This document shows positions 7,264 through 16,863 of a DNA stretch of 64,000 bases, piece after piece (within the stretch, counting starts at the first letter, position 1; every line of letters starts with the position of its first letter). The stretch lies in assembly GCA_964582225.1 (NCBI GenBank), contig CAZORA010000004.1, positions 1 through 64,000 of the forward strand, given 5' to 3'. This DNA comes from Dokdonella_A sp964582225 (GTDB lineage: Bacteria; Pseudomonadota; Gammaproteobacteria; Xanthomonadales; Rhodanobacteraceae). The notes beneath the pieces are model-generated. The model saw only the letters and a program-made list of their open reading frames with translations. It ran no database searches and was not told the origin of the DNA. The position numbers and the translations under genes were made by a program.

Positions 7264-10134
7264 CTAATTGAGCTGCCAGCGAATCCGGAATAACGGCAGC
7301 GTGTGGCTGCGCTGGTTGAGGCGGCGCTCCAAGGCCGCGATCAGGGCATCCCGCTTGGCCTCGATCTCGTCCTCGACATCAAAGATTTCCTGGCGCTGGC
7401 GGCGCTGCTTCCGTTCCAGCGATCTCACCTCGTCCTGAAGGGCGGCCTGGTCCTCGACCGTGCTGGCTGCCCGGGCACGACGTTTGGCGTCCTTGAGGCG
7501 CGCCTTGGTGTCGTGCAACGCCTGCTCGGCTGCCAGAGTCTGGTCTTCGGCCCACTGGTCGAGCTTTTCACGCTCGGACTGGAAATAGGTGTTGTTCTCT
7601 TCGAGCGCCTTGGCCAGAGCCGCCTCGATCTGCCGGCGGACGTTGGCTTCGAAATTCGCCGGCAGGTCGTCGCCGTCGACCGTCTCACCCGCCACCTTGC
7701 CCGGCAGTTCCAGCAAGCGCTGGCAAGCCTCGGCATCAAGCCACTGGCCGCCGTCGGTCTGTGCGCTGAAGGCGAGGTGCTCTTCCAGCTGGAAGCTCTC
7801 CAGCTCCAGCAGGTTGAGCTCCAGCCAGCCCGATCGACTGGACAGCTGTTCCAGTGCGGCCACGCGCTGGGGCGCTGAGGAGAGCGCGAATTCAAGTTTG
7901 CACGACGGCGTGTCCAGTCGCCGTGCGACATCGAGCAGGTGCTCGCCCAACGGATGCGACAGGCGGTACACATGGCCCGACTCCGGCGCGGCCTGGCCTT
8001 TGCGGATCAGGTGGTACTCACCCGCCGGCACATCGACGGGCGGCTGGCGCAGTGCAAATGAAAGGCGCTGATCATCGAACGTGGCCCGACTGTCCAGCAG
8101 ATACCGCGTCAACCGCCAAAACAACCGCGTGATGCGATCCAGCTGGACCAGCGCCTGCTCGTGATTGACCCGCAGGCGTTCGATCACTCCGGCATCGAAA
8201 TGGGTCAGCAAGGCTTCCTCGGTCTCCTTCATGCGCGCCTGGATCTGATCGTCCAGCTCGGCCCGCAGTTTGGCGAAGGCAGCGTCGATTTCAGTCGGCG
8301 TCCGGCAGGTGTCGTAGATCTCGGCGATACGGCGTTCGATGTCGGCGCCACTTTCCAGGCGTCCGAGGATGTCGTCCGATGCGCCGAAGACACCATCGAA
8401 CAGGTGGAATTTCTCGGACAGCAGCTCCAGCACGCGCTGGTCTGCGGCGTTGGCCTGGTTGAAGAAATTCACGACAACCACGTCGTGCTTCTGGCCGTAG
8501 CGGTGGCAGCGCCCAATGCGCTGTTCGACCCGTTGCGGGTTCCACGGCAAGTCGTAATTCACGACCATGCAGCAAAACTGCAGGTTGATACCTTCTGCCC
8601 CCGCCTCGGTGCAGATCATGATGTCCGCCTGTTCGCGGAAGTGATCAATGACCGCGGTGCGCCGATCGATCGCGGGACTGCCGGTGATTCGATCGGTGCC
8701 GGCGTGATCGGACAGCCAACGCTCGTAGATCCCGTTCAAACCCGGATCGTTGGCACGGCCACTGAACTTGACCACCCGGCCGGCGTGACCGTGGGACTCG
8801 AGGAACGCGGCCAGGTAATCCTGGGTTCGGACCGACTCGGTGAAGATGACGGTCTTGCGTGGTGCCCCAACGGCAGCCATGCCCTGGAATCCGGTTTCCA
8901 GCGCTTTGAGCAGGGCATGGGACTTGCGATCCTCGCGCACCGCGCGCGCGACCTGCAGGTACTGCTCCAGTTCGGCGATCTCGGCGCGCAGCTTTTCCTG
9001 ATCGATTTGCTGCTCCGTCGACAGCTGAGTGTCGATGTCCTCAGGCGACTCGTCGTCTTCGTCCTCGAACAACTCCTCGTCGAGTTCCTCCCGGTCGATG
9101 AAGTCCTGCAGCCAGTTGTGCTGCTCGGCTTCAGCCGCTTCCAGCTTGCGTAGCCGCGCCAGGATCACGTCCAGGGTTGCCACAACGGCAGGCGTAGACG
9201 AGGCCAGCAGCTTGCGCAGGATCAGGCGCACCAGGTGCCGTTGCCGGTCAGGTACACCGTAGGTGTCCTGCCGCAGCAGGTAGCCCGACACCAGGTCATA
9301 GACGCGCTGCTCGTCGTTGCCAGGCGCGAACGGGAACGTCAACGGCTTGCGGTCGGTGTACTGCACGTACTCCAGCACGTCGCGGCGCAGGGTGCGCTTG
9401 GTGAATTCGGCAAGGCGATCGCGCAGTGACGAGACGCCGCCATCGCGCATGAACCGGGATCGGAAGCTCACCTGATCGCCGAAGATGTGCTCGTCGATGA
9501 TCGTCGACAGCCCGAACAGCTCCAGCAGCGAGTTCTGCAGCGGCGTCGCTGTCAGCAGCAGCTTGCGCACCCCAGCAAGGCTGCGCCGGATCGATTGGCC
9601 GGTCCGGTGTGACTCGCGGTGGGCGTTGCGCAATTTGTGGGCCTCGTCGATGACGGCGAGGTTCCAGCGCACTGAGGACAGTGCTCGCTCCATGCGCGTC
9701 GCGAAATGGATCGACACGATGGTCACCACATCCTGATCGAACGAGTTGTAGACGCCGTCTCGCTGAGCCTTCGCCCGGGCCTTGGCGTCGACGATCTGTG
9801 TGGGTAGGTGAAACTTCTCGATCAGCTCAGCAGCCCACTGTTTGCGCAGTGAAGCCGGGCAGATGACCAGCAACCTGCGCTTGCGCTCGGCCCAGTACTG
9901 ACCCAAGACCAGCGCGGCCTCGATGGTCTTGCCCAAGCCCACTTCATCGGCCAACAGGACACCCTTGGACAGTGGGTTCTGCAGGGCGAACAGTGCTGCC
10001 TCGATCTGGTGCGGGTTAAGGTCGACGGCCGCATCGAACAGCGCCTGTCCAATGCGATCCAGATCGCCACCGCGACGACGGCGGGTGAGCTCCCAAGCAA
10101 AATACTTGGCTTGCACGTCTGTAGTGCTGATCAT
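7264..10134 (-). CDS. SNF2/RapA-like DEAD/DEAH helicase, first gene of the defence-like operon
   Basis: 956 residues with a full SNF2-type ATPase: motif I DEVGLGKT (63-70), DEAH box (163-166), motif III TATPLQN (195-201) and motif VI QRIGRCHRYGQ (538-548). A strongly acidic insert lies between the two lobes (about 348-370), and a long charged coiled-coil-like tail occupies about the last 120 residues. I see no HKD phospholipase or PD-(D/E)XK signature. Such proteins translocate on double-stranded DNA or remodel protein-DNA complexes; DrmD of DISARM is one defence-associated relative by type. The ATG is preceded by GGAAGTGAG. It heads the co-directional five-gene island and is separated by 80 bases from the next cistron. 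Predicted function: a DNA-translocating component of an anti-phage system. Confidence 0.85.
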   Translation of the reverse strand: MISTTDVQAKYFAWELTRRRRGGDLDRIGQALFDAAVDLNPHQIEAALFALQNPLSKGVLLADEVGLGKTIEAALVLGQYWAERKRRLLVICPASLRKQWAAELIEKFHLPTQIVDAKARAKAQRDGVYNSFDQDVVTIVSIHFATRMERALSSVRWNLAVIDEAHKLRNAHRESHRTGQSIRRSLAGVRKLLLTATPLQNSLLELFGLSTIIDEHIFGDQVSFRSRFMRDGGVSSLRDRLAEFTKRTLRRDVLEYVQYTDRKPLTFPFAPGNDEQRVYDLVSGYLLRQDTYGVPDRQRHLVRLILRKLLASSTPAVVATLDVILARLRKLEAAEAEQHNWLQDFIDREELDEELFEDEDDESPEDIDTQLSTEQQIDQEKLRAEIAELEQYLQVARAVREDRKSHALLKALETGFQGMAAVGAPRKTVIFTESVRTQDYLAAFLESHGHAGRVVKFSGRANDPGLNGIYERWLSDHAGTDRITGSPAIDRRTAVIDHFREQADIMICTEAGAEGINLQFCCMVVNYDLPWNPQRVEQRIGRCHRYGQKHDVVVVNFFNQANAADQRVLELLSEKFHLFDGVFGASDDILGRLESGADIERRIAEIYDTCRTPTEIDAAFAKLRAELDDQIQARMKETEEALLTHFDAGVIERLRVNHEQALVQLDRITRLFWRLTRYLLDSRATFDDQRLSFALRQPPVDVPAGEYHLIRKGQAAPESGHVYRLSHPLGEHLLDVARRLDTPSCKLEFALSSAPQRVAALEQLSSRSGWLELNLLELESFQLEEHLAFSAQTDGGQWLDAEACQRLLELPGKVAGETVDGDDLPANFEANVRRQIEAALAKALEENNTYFQSEREKLDQWAEDQTLAAEQALHDTKARLKDAKRRARAASTVEDQAALQDEVRSLERKQRRQRQEIFDVEDEIEAKRDALIAALERRLNQRSHTLPLFRIRWQLN

Positions 10135-10389
10135 CTCACTTCCAATCCCTTTCCATGTCCATTGGTTGCCAACCAGTTGCTCGCGAGACTAGCCGTGGGC
10201 GCGCTCAATCCGATTTGTAGGCCCGCGCGGCCGTCACCACAACCATCATGCCCACCCGACGATCGCGCCGCACGCAGAGCGCGGCACCGACGGCGGCGAG
10301 CTGATCGGGCAGGCTGCGCTACGCGGCCGCCGGCGTGTCCCAGGTGCAAGCCGAGGGCGCGCGATCGGCGCCGCCGGGCCGCGGCCGCG
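10135..10389. other. Junction between chromosomal trp region and accessory island, no gene
   Basis: 255 bases between the trpE stop and the island helicase start. Base composition changes across it from very GC-rich on the trpE side to more moderate on the island side. I see no integrase, tRNA end, clear direct repeat or convincing small gene. The region just upstream of 10134 should hold the island promoter, but I could not identify clear -35 and -10 boxes. Confidence 0.5.
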
Positions 10390-11865
10390 TCACAGTCCGC
10401 CCGCGGCTTCGGCCACGGCGCGGAACAGCGCGCGGCCCTTGTTCATGGTTTCTTCCCACTCCTTGGTCGGATCGGAATCGAACACGATGCCGGCGCCGGC
10501 CTGGACGTGAAGCCGGCCGTTCTGGATCACCGCGGTGCGAATCGCGATCGCGGTGTCGGCATCGCCGTTCCAGCCGATGTAGCCGATCGCGCCGGCGTAG
10601 AGGTTGCGCTTGTGCGGCTCGAGCTCCTGGATCAGCTCGATCGCGCGCACCTTGGGCGCGCCGCTCACGGTGCCGGCGGGAAAGGTCGCCTTGAGCACGT
10701 CCATGTAGGAAAGCCCGGGACGCAGCTCGCCTTCCACCTGGCTCACGATGTGCATGACGTGGGAGTAGCGCTCGACGACGAAGCTTTCGCTTACCCGCAC
10801 GCTGCCGGTCAGGCTGACCCGGCCCACGTCGTTGCGGCCGAGATCGATCAGCATCAGGTGCTCCGCGCGCTCCTTCTGGTCGGCCAGAAGCTCGGCCTCG
10901 AGCGCGGCGTCCTCCGCGGACGTGCGCCCGCGCGGACGGGTTCCGGCAATCGGCCGCACGATCACCCGGCCCTGCTGCAGGCGCACCAGGATTTCCGGCG
11001 AGGAGCCGACGACCTGGGTCGCGCCGAGATCGATGAAATACATGTAGGGCGACGGATTCAGCGCGCGCAGCGCGCGATAGACGTCGACCGGTCGCGCGTG
11101 GAAGGGCACGGAAAGCCGCTGCGAGGGCACCACCTGGAACACGTCGCCGGCGCGGATGTGCTGCTTGGCGCGCTCGACCATGGCCTCGAAAGCCTCGCGG
11201 CTGAAGCTCGACTTGAAGTCGGTTTCCGCGAGCGCCTGCGGATCGAGCACGTCGGGGTAGCCCGAGCCCGAGTGGCGCAGGCGGAACGCCAGTTCGTCGA
11301 GGCGCCGGCAGGCCCGCGCCCAGGCCTGCGGCGCAGCCGGATCTGCGTGGACGATCAGATAGAGCCGGCCCTTGAGGTTGTCGAATACCGCGACCTCTTC
11401 CGACAGCATGAGGAGCGCGTCCGGAGTGCCGAGCTCGTCCGGGCGGTTCGCGCGCTCCAGGCGCGGCTCGATCCAGCCCACGGACTCGAAGCCGAAGTAG
11501 CCGACCAGACCGCCGGTGAAGGCCGGCAGCCCGGCCACCGGCGCGACGCGAAACGAAGCCCGGATGTGCTCGATCTCGGCCAGCGGGTCGGCCAGCTCGC
11601 GCGATTCGACGACTTCGCCCAGATCCTCGACCGAGAGCGTATGGCCGCGCAGCACGTATACGCGGCGGCAAGGCAGGCCGATGATCGAATGCCGCCCCCA
11701 GCTCTCGCCGCCCTCGACCGACTCGAACAGGTAGGCGTAGGGGCCATCGGCCAGCTTGAGGTAGACCGATAGAGGCGTATCCAGGTCGGACAGCACCTCG
11801 CGCGCGACCGGAATGCGGCGGTAGCCCTGCGCCGCCAGCGCGTCGAACTGTTCGCGGGTGATCAT
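10390..11865 (-). CDS. trpE: Anthranilate synthase component I
   Basis: 491 residues. Catalyses formation of anthranilate from chorismate, using ammonia supplied by the TrpG glutamine amidotransferase; it is the first step of tryptophan synthesis. The chorismate-binding domain is clear in the C-terminal half, with PSPYMYFIDLG, VVGSSPEILVR, RPIAGTRPRG, LIDLGRNDVGRV and the terminal AGAGIVFDSDPTKEWEE segment. I chose ATG 11865 (MITREQF), which matches family starts; the open frame reaches upstream to 11985 but would overlap rpe. It lies 64 bases downstream of rpe on the same strand. The usual downstream partners trpG, trpD and trpC are not in this window: the island begins instead. Confidence 0.95.
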   Translation of the reverse strand: MITREQFDALAAQGYRRIPVAREVLSDLDTPLSVYLKLADGPYAYLFESVEGGESWGRHSIIGLPCRRVYVLRGHTLSVEDLGEVVESRELADPLAEIEHIRASFRVAPVAGLPAFTGGLVGYFGFESVGWIEPRLERANRPDELGTPDALLMLSEEVAVFDNLKGRLYLIVHADPAAPQAWARACRRLDELAFRLRHSGSGYPDVLDPQALAETDFKSSFSREAFEAMVERAKQHIRAGDVFQVVPSQRLSVPFHARPVDVYRALRALNPSPYMYFIDLGATQVVGSSPEILVRLQQGRVIVRPIAGTRPRGRTSAEDAALEAELLADQKERAEHLMLIDLGRNDVGRVSLTGSVRVSESFVVERYSHVMHIVSQVEGELRPGLSYMDVLKATFPAGTVSGAPKVRAIELIQELEPHKRNLYAGAIGYIGWNGDADTAIAIRTAVIQNGRLHVQAGAGIVFDSDPTKEWEETMNKGRALFRAVAEAAGGL

Positions 11866-11929
11866 CGACTCCAGCCTGGGTTCGCCAAACCGGCCAAGAT
11901 AGCAGGTCGAACCGCCGCGCAGGGCACTC

Positions 11930-12625
11930 CTAAGGCGTCTTCGAGCCGCGGCAGCTCGCAGCGAGCGCCTGGCGCATCCGCGCAATCACGGCCGCATAGT
12001 CGCCGGCGCCGAAGATCGCCGATCCGGCGACGAAGGTGTCGGCGCCGGCGGCAGCAATCGCGCCGATGTTCTCGGCGCCGACACCGCCGTCGATCTCGAG
12101 CCGGATCGGCCGACCGCCGGCATCGATCCGCTCGCGCACGCGGCGCAGCTTGTCGAGCGCGCCGGGAATGAAGCGCTGCCCACCGAAACCGGGATTGACC
12201 GACATCACGAGCACCAAATCGAGCTTGTCGAGCACGTGGTCGAGATGACATAGCGGGGTCGCCGGATTCAGCACCAGACCGACGCCGCAACCGGAATCGC
12301 GGATCAGGCCGATGCTGCGGTCGACATGCTCACTCGCTTCCGGGTGGAAGCTGATGTGGCTCGCGCCGGCCGCGACGAATTCGGGCACGATGCGGTCGAC
12401 GGGCTTCACCATCAGGTGCACGTCGATCGGCGCGCTGATTCCATAGTTGCGCAGGGCGCGACAAACCGCCGGACCGAAGCTGAGGTTCGGCACGTAGTGG
12501 TTGTCCATGACGTCGAAGTGAATCCAGTCGGCGCCGGCCGCGAGCACTGCGTCGACCTCGGCGCCAAGTCGCGCGAAGTCCGCCGAGAGGATCGACGGGG
12601 CGATGATGGCTGACTGTCTGGTCAT
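11930..12625 (-). CDS. rpe: Ribulose-phosphate 3-epimerase
   Basis: 231 residues, normal length for the family. Interconverts ribulose 5-phosphate and xylulose 5-phosphate in the pentose phosphate pathway. TIM-barrel signatures are present: APSILSADF at the N-terminus, the metal-binding strand HFDVMDNHYVPN (H36, D38), DVHLMV, MSVNPGFGGQ and EIDGGV followed by the phosphate-binding loop (AGSAIFG). It sits between the DjlA-type gene (49-base gap) and trpE (64-base gap), probably one transcript; rpe next to trpE is common in gammaproteobacteria. Confidence 0.96.
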   Translation of the reverse strand: MTRQSAIIAPSILSADFARLGAEVDAVLAAGADWIHFDVMDNHYVPNLSFGPAVCRALRNYGISAPIDVHLMVKPVDRIVPEFVAAGASHISFHPEASEHVDRSIGLIRDSGCGVGLVLNPATPLCHLDHVLDKLDLVLVMSVNPGFGGQRFIPGALDKLRRVRERIDAGGRPIRLEIDGGVGAENIGAIAAAGADTFVAGSAIFGAGDYAAVIARMRQALAASCRGSKTP

Positions 12626-12674
12626 GCAGTTTCCTCGCGAGGGTCGGGCTGCGGCGCGACTCAGTATCGCCTTC

Positions 12675-13475
12675 TCACTTGAAGCCGCGTTCGAGCTTCA
12701 GCTGCTCCCAGGCGGCGTTGATCTCGCTGGCGCGCTGCTCGGCGCGGCGCTTGATCTCGTCCGGAACGTCGCCGAGTTTGTCCGGATGGTTCTGACTGAT
12801 CAACTTGCGGTAGGCCTGCTTGATCTCGTGAGCACCGGCGCTGCGCGAGACACCCAGCACGGCGTAGGGATCGCGCGCCGTGGGTGGCGCCGGTCGCTGC
12901 GTCCGCGCCCGCGGGTCCGGTCCGGAATATGCGCCATCCGGCGCCGTCCCGCCGGTGAAGGCCGCGTAGCCCTTCATGGCGGCGAGCCAGAGAAAGGTCC
13001 GTTCGGCGACGCCGAGGGCGGCGAGCAGGCGTCGCACCAGGACGAGCTTGGGCGGCGCCAGCTGACCTTCCGCGTAGACCAGCTCGACCACCAGATCGAG
13101 CACCACCACACCGAGGTCGGCGCGACCGCGGCACCAGCCGCGCAGTGCGGCGATCGCTGCACCGACATCGAACTCCGGCTGCTTGCCGGCGTTGAAGCAC
13201 TCGACGGCGAGCTTGCGCCGCTCTGCGTCGAGACCCAGCCGCTGCATCAGCGCCTCGGCGGCGGCGATTTCTGGCTCCGAAACCCGCCCGTCGGACTTGG
13301 CCACCGCGCCCGCGAAACCGAACAGTGGTTCGACGAAGCCGACGCCGAGCGACGGCTGCCGCAGCCTGGCGACCGAGCGATCGTACAGGTGACCGAGGGT
13401 CACGCCGATCAGGAACCCTACCCAGCCATGCAGCAGGATCAGCCCCGCGATGGCTCCGATCAACTTGCCGATCAT
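12675..13475 (-). CDS. djlA: DjlA-like membrane-anchored TerB/DnaJ co-chaperone
   Basis: 266 residues with the DjlA layout: a hydrophobic, glycine-rich N-terminal membrane segment (about 2-30), a central TerB-like helical domain (about 50-170) with acidic residues (KSDGRVSEPEIAAAE), and a C-terminal J domain with the HPD tripeptide at 230-232 that stimulates DnaK ATPase. Known DjlA proteins face the cytoplasm from the inner membrane and act with DnaK. It is first in the minus-strand run djlA-rpe-trpE. The symbol rests on domain order only. Confidence 0.85.
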   Translation of the reverse strand: MIGKLIGAIAGLILLHGWVGFLIGVTLGHLYDRSVARLRQPSLGVGFVEPLFGFAGAVAKSDGRVSEPEIAAAEALMQRLGLDAERRKLAVECFNAGKQPEFDVGAAIAALRGWCRGRADLGVVVLDLVVELVYAEGQLAPPKLVLVRRLLAALGVAERTFLWLAAMKGYAAFTGGTAPDGAYSGPDPRARTQRPAPPTARDPYAVLGVSRSAGAHEIKQAYRKLISQNHPDKLGDVPDEIKRRAEQRASEINAAWEQLKLERGFK

Positions 13476-13621
13476 GCGCTGTCGCCGCCGGTACGGTGCG
13501 GCTGGCCCACCCTGCTCGGGCGCGTCGCTGAATGCGTGAACACGTTCGGCTTCCCGGAAAACCCGCGGCCCATTCTAGCCGCAGGGGAGCGTCGGCTTCG
13601 GTTCGCTACTGGAGGCGGCGC

Positions 13622-13627
13622 TACAAT
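13622..13627 (+). promoter_or_regulatory. Candidate sigma-70 -10 box for purC
   Basis: TACAAT ends 24 bases before the GTG start chosen for purC and would place transcription start near 13634, leaving a short leader. No convincing -35 box is visible. The same CTACAAT context occurs before argS and speE in this window. Confidence 0.5.
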
Positions 13628-13651
13628 CGCGCCCTTGCCGACCTGCGGAAT

Positions 13652-14554
<903 letters not shown>

Positions 14555-14577
14555 GCAGGCGGCAGCGCGCCGCCTGC
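14555..14577. terminator. GC-rich hairpin between convergent purC and lipase genes
   Basis: Perfect 9-bp stem GCAGGCGGC / GCCGCCTGC with a 5-base loop, beginning at the first base after the purC stop and 12 bases from the stop of the convergent lipase gene. There is no T-run, so it may act as a bidirectional barrier or be Rho-assisted. Seen directly; function inferred. Confidence 0.5.
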
Positions 14578-14589
14578 CCGCGAGCTCAC

Positions 14590-16734
14590 TCAGTCGTCCG
14601 CCGGCTCCGGCTGCAGCAGCACGTCCGGCACGTTGACCTGCACGGCGGTGCCACCGCTGGCGATCAGACTCGCCATCTCACCCTGCATTTCCACGGTCAC
14701 CATGGGCCATCCCGCCGGATTCAACAGCGAACCGTGATCGCCGTCGATGAAGCGGGTGGCGCCGCGGATGCCGTCTGGATTCACCGTGGTCTGGCTGATC
14801 GCCTGCAGGCCGAAAGCGGCGATCAGCGGCTCGGTACCCGAAAGCGGTGCACCAACCGCGCGATTCGGAATCACCTGATCGGGCAGGCTCTCGGCGCCAT
14901 TGCCGATCACTTCCTGCACGAGCAGATTCTTGGCCGGCAGCAGGCTGCCGTTGCCGCCGAAGTTGATCGGGTCACCCGAGTCGATCACGGTTTGGGTGGC
15001 GAGGAAAAACATGTTGTACTCGGGGGTTCCCGGCAGCAACCCGGCCTGCGCCAGACCGCCCACGATCACCGGCCCGAGGGCCGCAGAAGCCTCCAGCATG
15101 CGCGCGATGCCGCCGCCAGGGACGCTCAGCAGCGCCGTCTGCACGGTCGGGTCGGTGGCCATGAAGACGCTGCCGACGATGCTGCCGAGCGACTGCCCGA
15201 CGAAGCTGATGCGCGCGGTGTCGAAGGTCGAGCCGGCCGCATTCATGGCGCCAACTGCGTGGGCGAGAGTGAACAGGTCGGCCACGCCCTCGCGCAGGTT
15301 GTCGCGTGAGGTCAGCAGACTGGTCAGGTTGATGAAGTATTCGCCAGAGCCGTCGATCTTGCCGTCCGGACCCGACGCGCCGCTGTCGTTGTCCACCAGG
15401 TCCAGATCGAACGTGCGCTCCTGCGCGCCGAGGGCGGCGAAGGGCGTGTTGCCAATATAGAACGGACTGGCCGTGTCGGTGACACCGTGCAGCGGCAGGT
15501 CCATGGCGACCACCGCGAAACCCTGCGAGGCCAGCGTGCCGGCTACCGCCAGCATGTCGGTGCGGCTGCGGGTGATGCCGTGCTGGAAGATCACCAGCGG
15601 CCAGCCGGCAGCCGGACGTTGCTGCCCGGAATTGGCGTTCGGCACCGTCATCAGCAGGGGCACCAGCTGGGTGGAGGTAGCGACCGGCAGCGGGTTGGCG
15701 AACGTGACCTTGGTCGAGGTCGGGTCGAGCCCGGCCTGATCGAAGGGCGGCACATAGGCGCCCGGCGCGGCCTGCCAGAAACTGGTAAGCGGCGCCAGCG
15801 GGTCGTCCGCGCTCGGCGCCGAGAGGTAGTAGGGGACGTTCAGCACGCCGATATAGATGTCGGCGATCGGCGGCAGGCCCATGCCGAGATCGGCGAGCGT
15901 CAAGCCGGTCGGTGCGATGGTGCTTGCGGCCGGCTCCGACTGTTCGACTACGCCGCGCAGGGCGAGAAAGGTCGGCGTCACGCTCTGGGTCGTGGCGACC
16001 CAGGACATCACGATCGAGCTGCGCGTGACGCCCGCGGCGGCGGCCGCAGCTTCCTGCGAGTTGACCAGCTTGCGCAGCGGCTCCAGCGCGCAGGCCTGAG
16101 CGGCCGCCAGCGCTGGGATCGTCGAGGCGCCGTTGGCGCAGAGCGGGTTGGTGCGCTGGGCGAACATGTATTGCAGGGCCGAGCGCACCTTGCCGCCGCT
16201 GGCGTCGCTCACGCCGTCGGTCACCACCGCCATATAGGAAGTGAGCTGGCGCAGCGGCTGGGTCGGCACGATCGCCATGGTGCGCCCGCTGGCGTCGCTC
16301 GGCGTCATCACCGCAACGAACTCCTGCGGCGAAGCCAGCTCGCGCACGACGCCGGTCACGCCGCCGCCGGGACCGCTCAGGCTCACCTCGAACATCCGCA
16401 CCGAAGCGCCGCCGGCCACCGAAGTCGGATCGATCGGCTGCGAGAAGGTGAGCGACCAGGGCGCACTGGTGCTGAAGCCGTCGAGCTGATTCATCGCGAC
16501 CTTGGGATCCGAATAATTGCTCGGATCCGCCACCGGCATGTTGAGAGTCAGGTCGGTGGTGCCTGCCAGGAGCAGGTTGTTCGGGAACGGAATGACGCCG
16601 TGGGCCGGATCGAAGCCCGGCACCGTATGCAGTCGCACCGGTGCGCCGTAGTCATAGGCCCGAGCCTGCGGCGCGGCGAATAGCGCGAGAAGGATCGCGG
16701 CCGTGGCCGCCGATGTGAACAGTCGTGCCTGCAT
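14590..16734 (-). CDS. Secreted lipase of the bacterial virulence-factor (VolA/Pla-1-like) type
   Basis: 714 residues. N-terminal signal peptide (LFTSAATAAILLALF, cleavage after a PQARA site). The N-terminal half resembles the Ig-like N-terminal domain of extracellular virulence-factor lipases (HTVPGFDPAHGVIPFPNNLLL; a stretch ending in QPLRQLTSYMAVVTDG). The C-terminal half is an alpha/beta hydrolase: oxyanion segment FQHGITRSRTDM and nucleophile elbow GQSLG with Ser515. Family members hydrolyse lipids or lysophospholipids outside the cell. ATG 16734 is chosen because AGGGGAA lies just upstream and the signal peptide begins here; the open frame extends further without merit. The substrate is unknown. 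Confidence 0.8.
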   Translation of the reverse strand: MQARLFTSAATAAILLALFAAPQARAYDYGAPVRLHTVPGFDPAHGVIPFPNNLLLAGTTDLTLNMPVADPSNYSDPKVAMNQLDGFSTSAPWSLTFSQPIDPTSVAGGASVRMFEVSLSGPGGGVTGVVRELASPQEFVAVMTPSDASGRTMAIVPTQPLRQLTSYMAVVTDGVSDASGGKVRSALQYMFAQRTNPLCANGASTIPALAAAQACALEPLRKLVNSQEAAAAAAGVTRSSIVMSWVATTQSVTPTFLALRGVVEQSEPAASTIAPTGLTLADLGMGLPPIADIYIGVLNVPYYLSAPSADDPLAPLTSFWQAAPGAYVPPFDQAGLDPTSTKVTFANPLPVATSTQLVPLLMTVPNANSGQQRPAAGWPLVIFQHGITRSRTDMLAVAGTLASQGFAVVAMDLPLHGVTDTASPFYIGNTPFAALGAQERTFDLDLVDNDSGASGPDGKIDGSGEYFINLTSLLTSRDNLREGVADLFTLAHAVGAMNAAGSTFDTARISFVGQSLGSIVGSVFMATDPTVQTALLSVPGGGIARMLEASAALGPVIVGGLAQAGLLPGTPEYNMFFLATQTVIDSGDPINFGGNGSLLPAKNLLVQEVIGNGAESLPDQVIPNRAVGAPLSGTEPLIAAFGLQAISQTTVNPDGIRGATRFIDGDHGSLLNPAGWPMVTVEMQGEMASLIASGGTAVQVNVPDVLLQPEPADD

Positions 16735-16738
16735 GAGC

Positions 16739-16745
16739 TTCCCCT
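16739..16745 (-). promoter_or_regulatory. Ribosome-binding site fixing the lipase start
   Basis: AGGGGAA on the minus strand, four bases before the ATG at 16734. It supports this start over the upstream in-frame one at 16857. Confidence 0.6.
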
Positions 16746-16863
16746 CTGAATAGCACCGGAATCCGCGACCCCGAAACGCGGTCATCTTAGGCTGTGCGGC
16801 GCAGGCTGGCAACGCTGCACTGCGGCGAAAACGAGAGCCGCCGACGACTTCCCGCAAAGGCCC

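Noticed and set aside
10131..10349. Small minus-strand frame (72 codons) between trpE and the SNF2 helicase gene
   Set aside because: Arginine-rich, with no motif or good start, and ends at the helicase start; no support as a gene.
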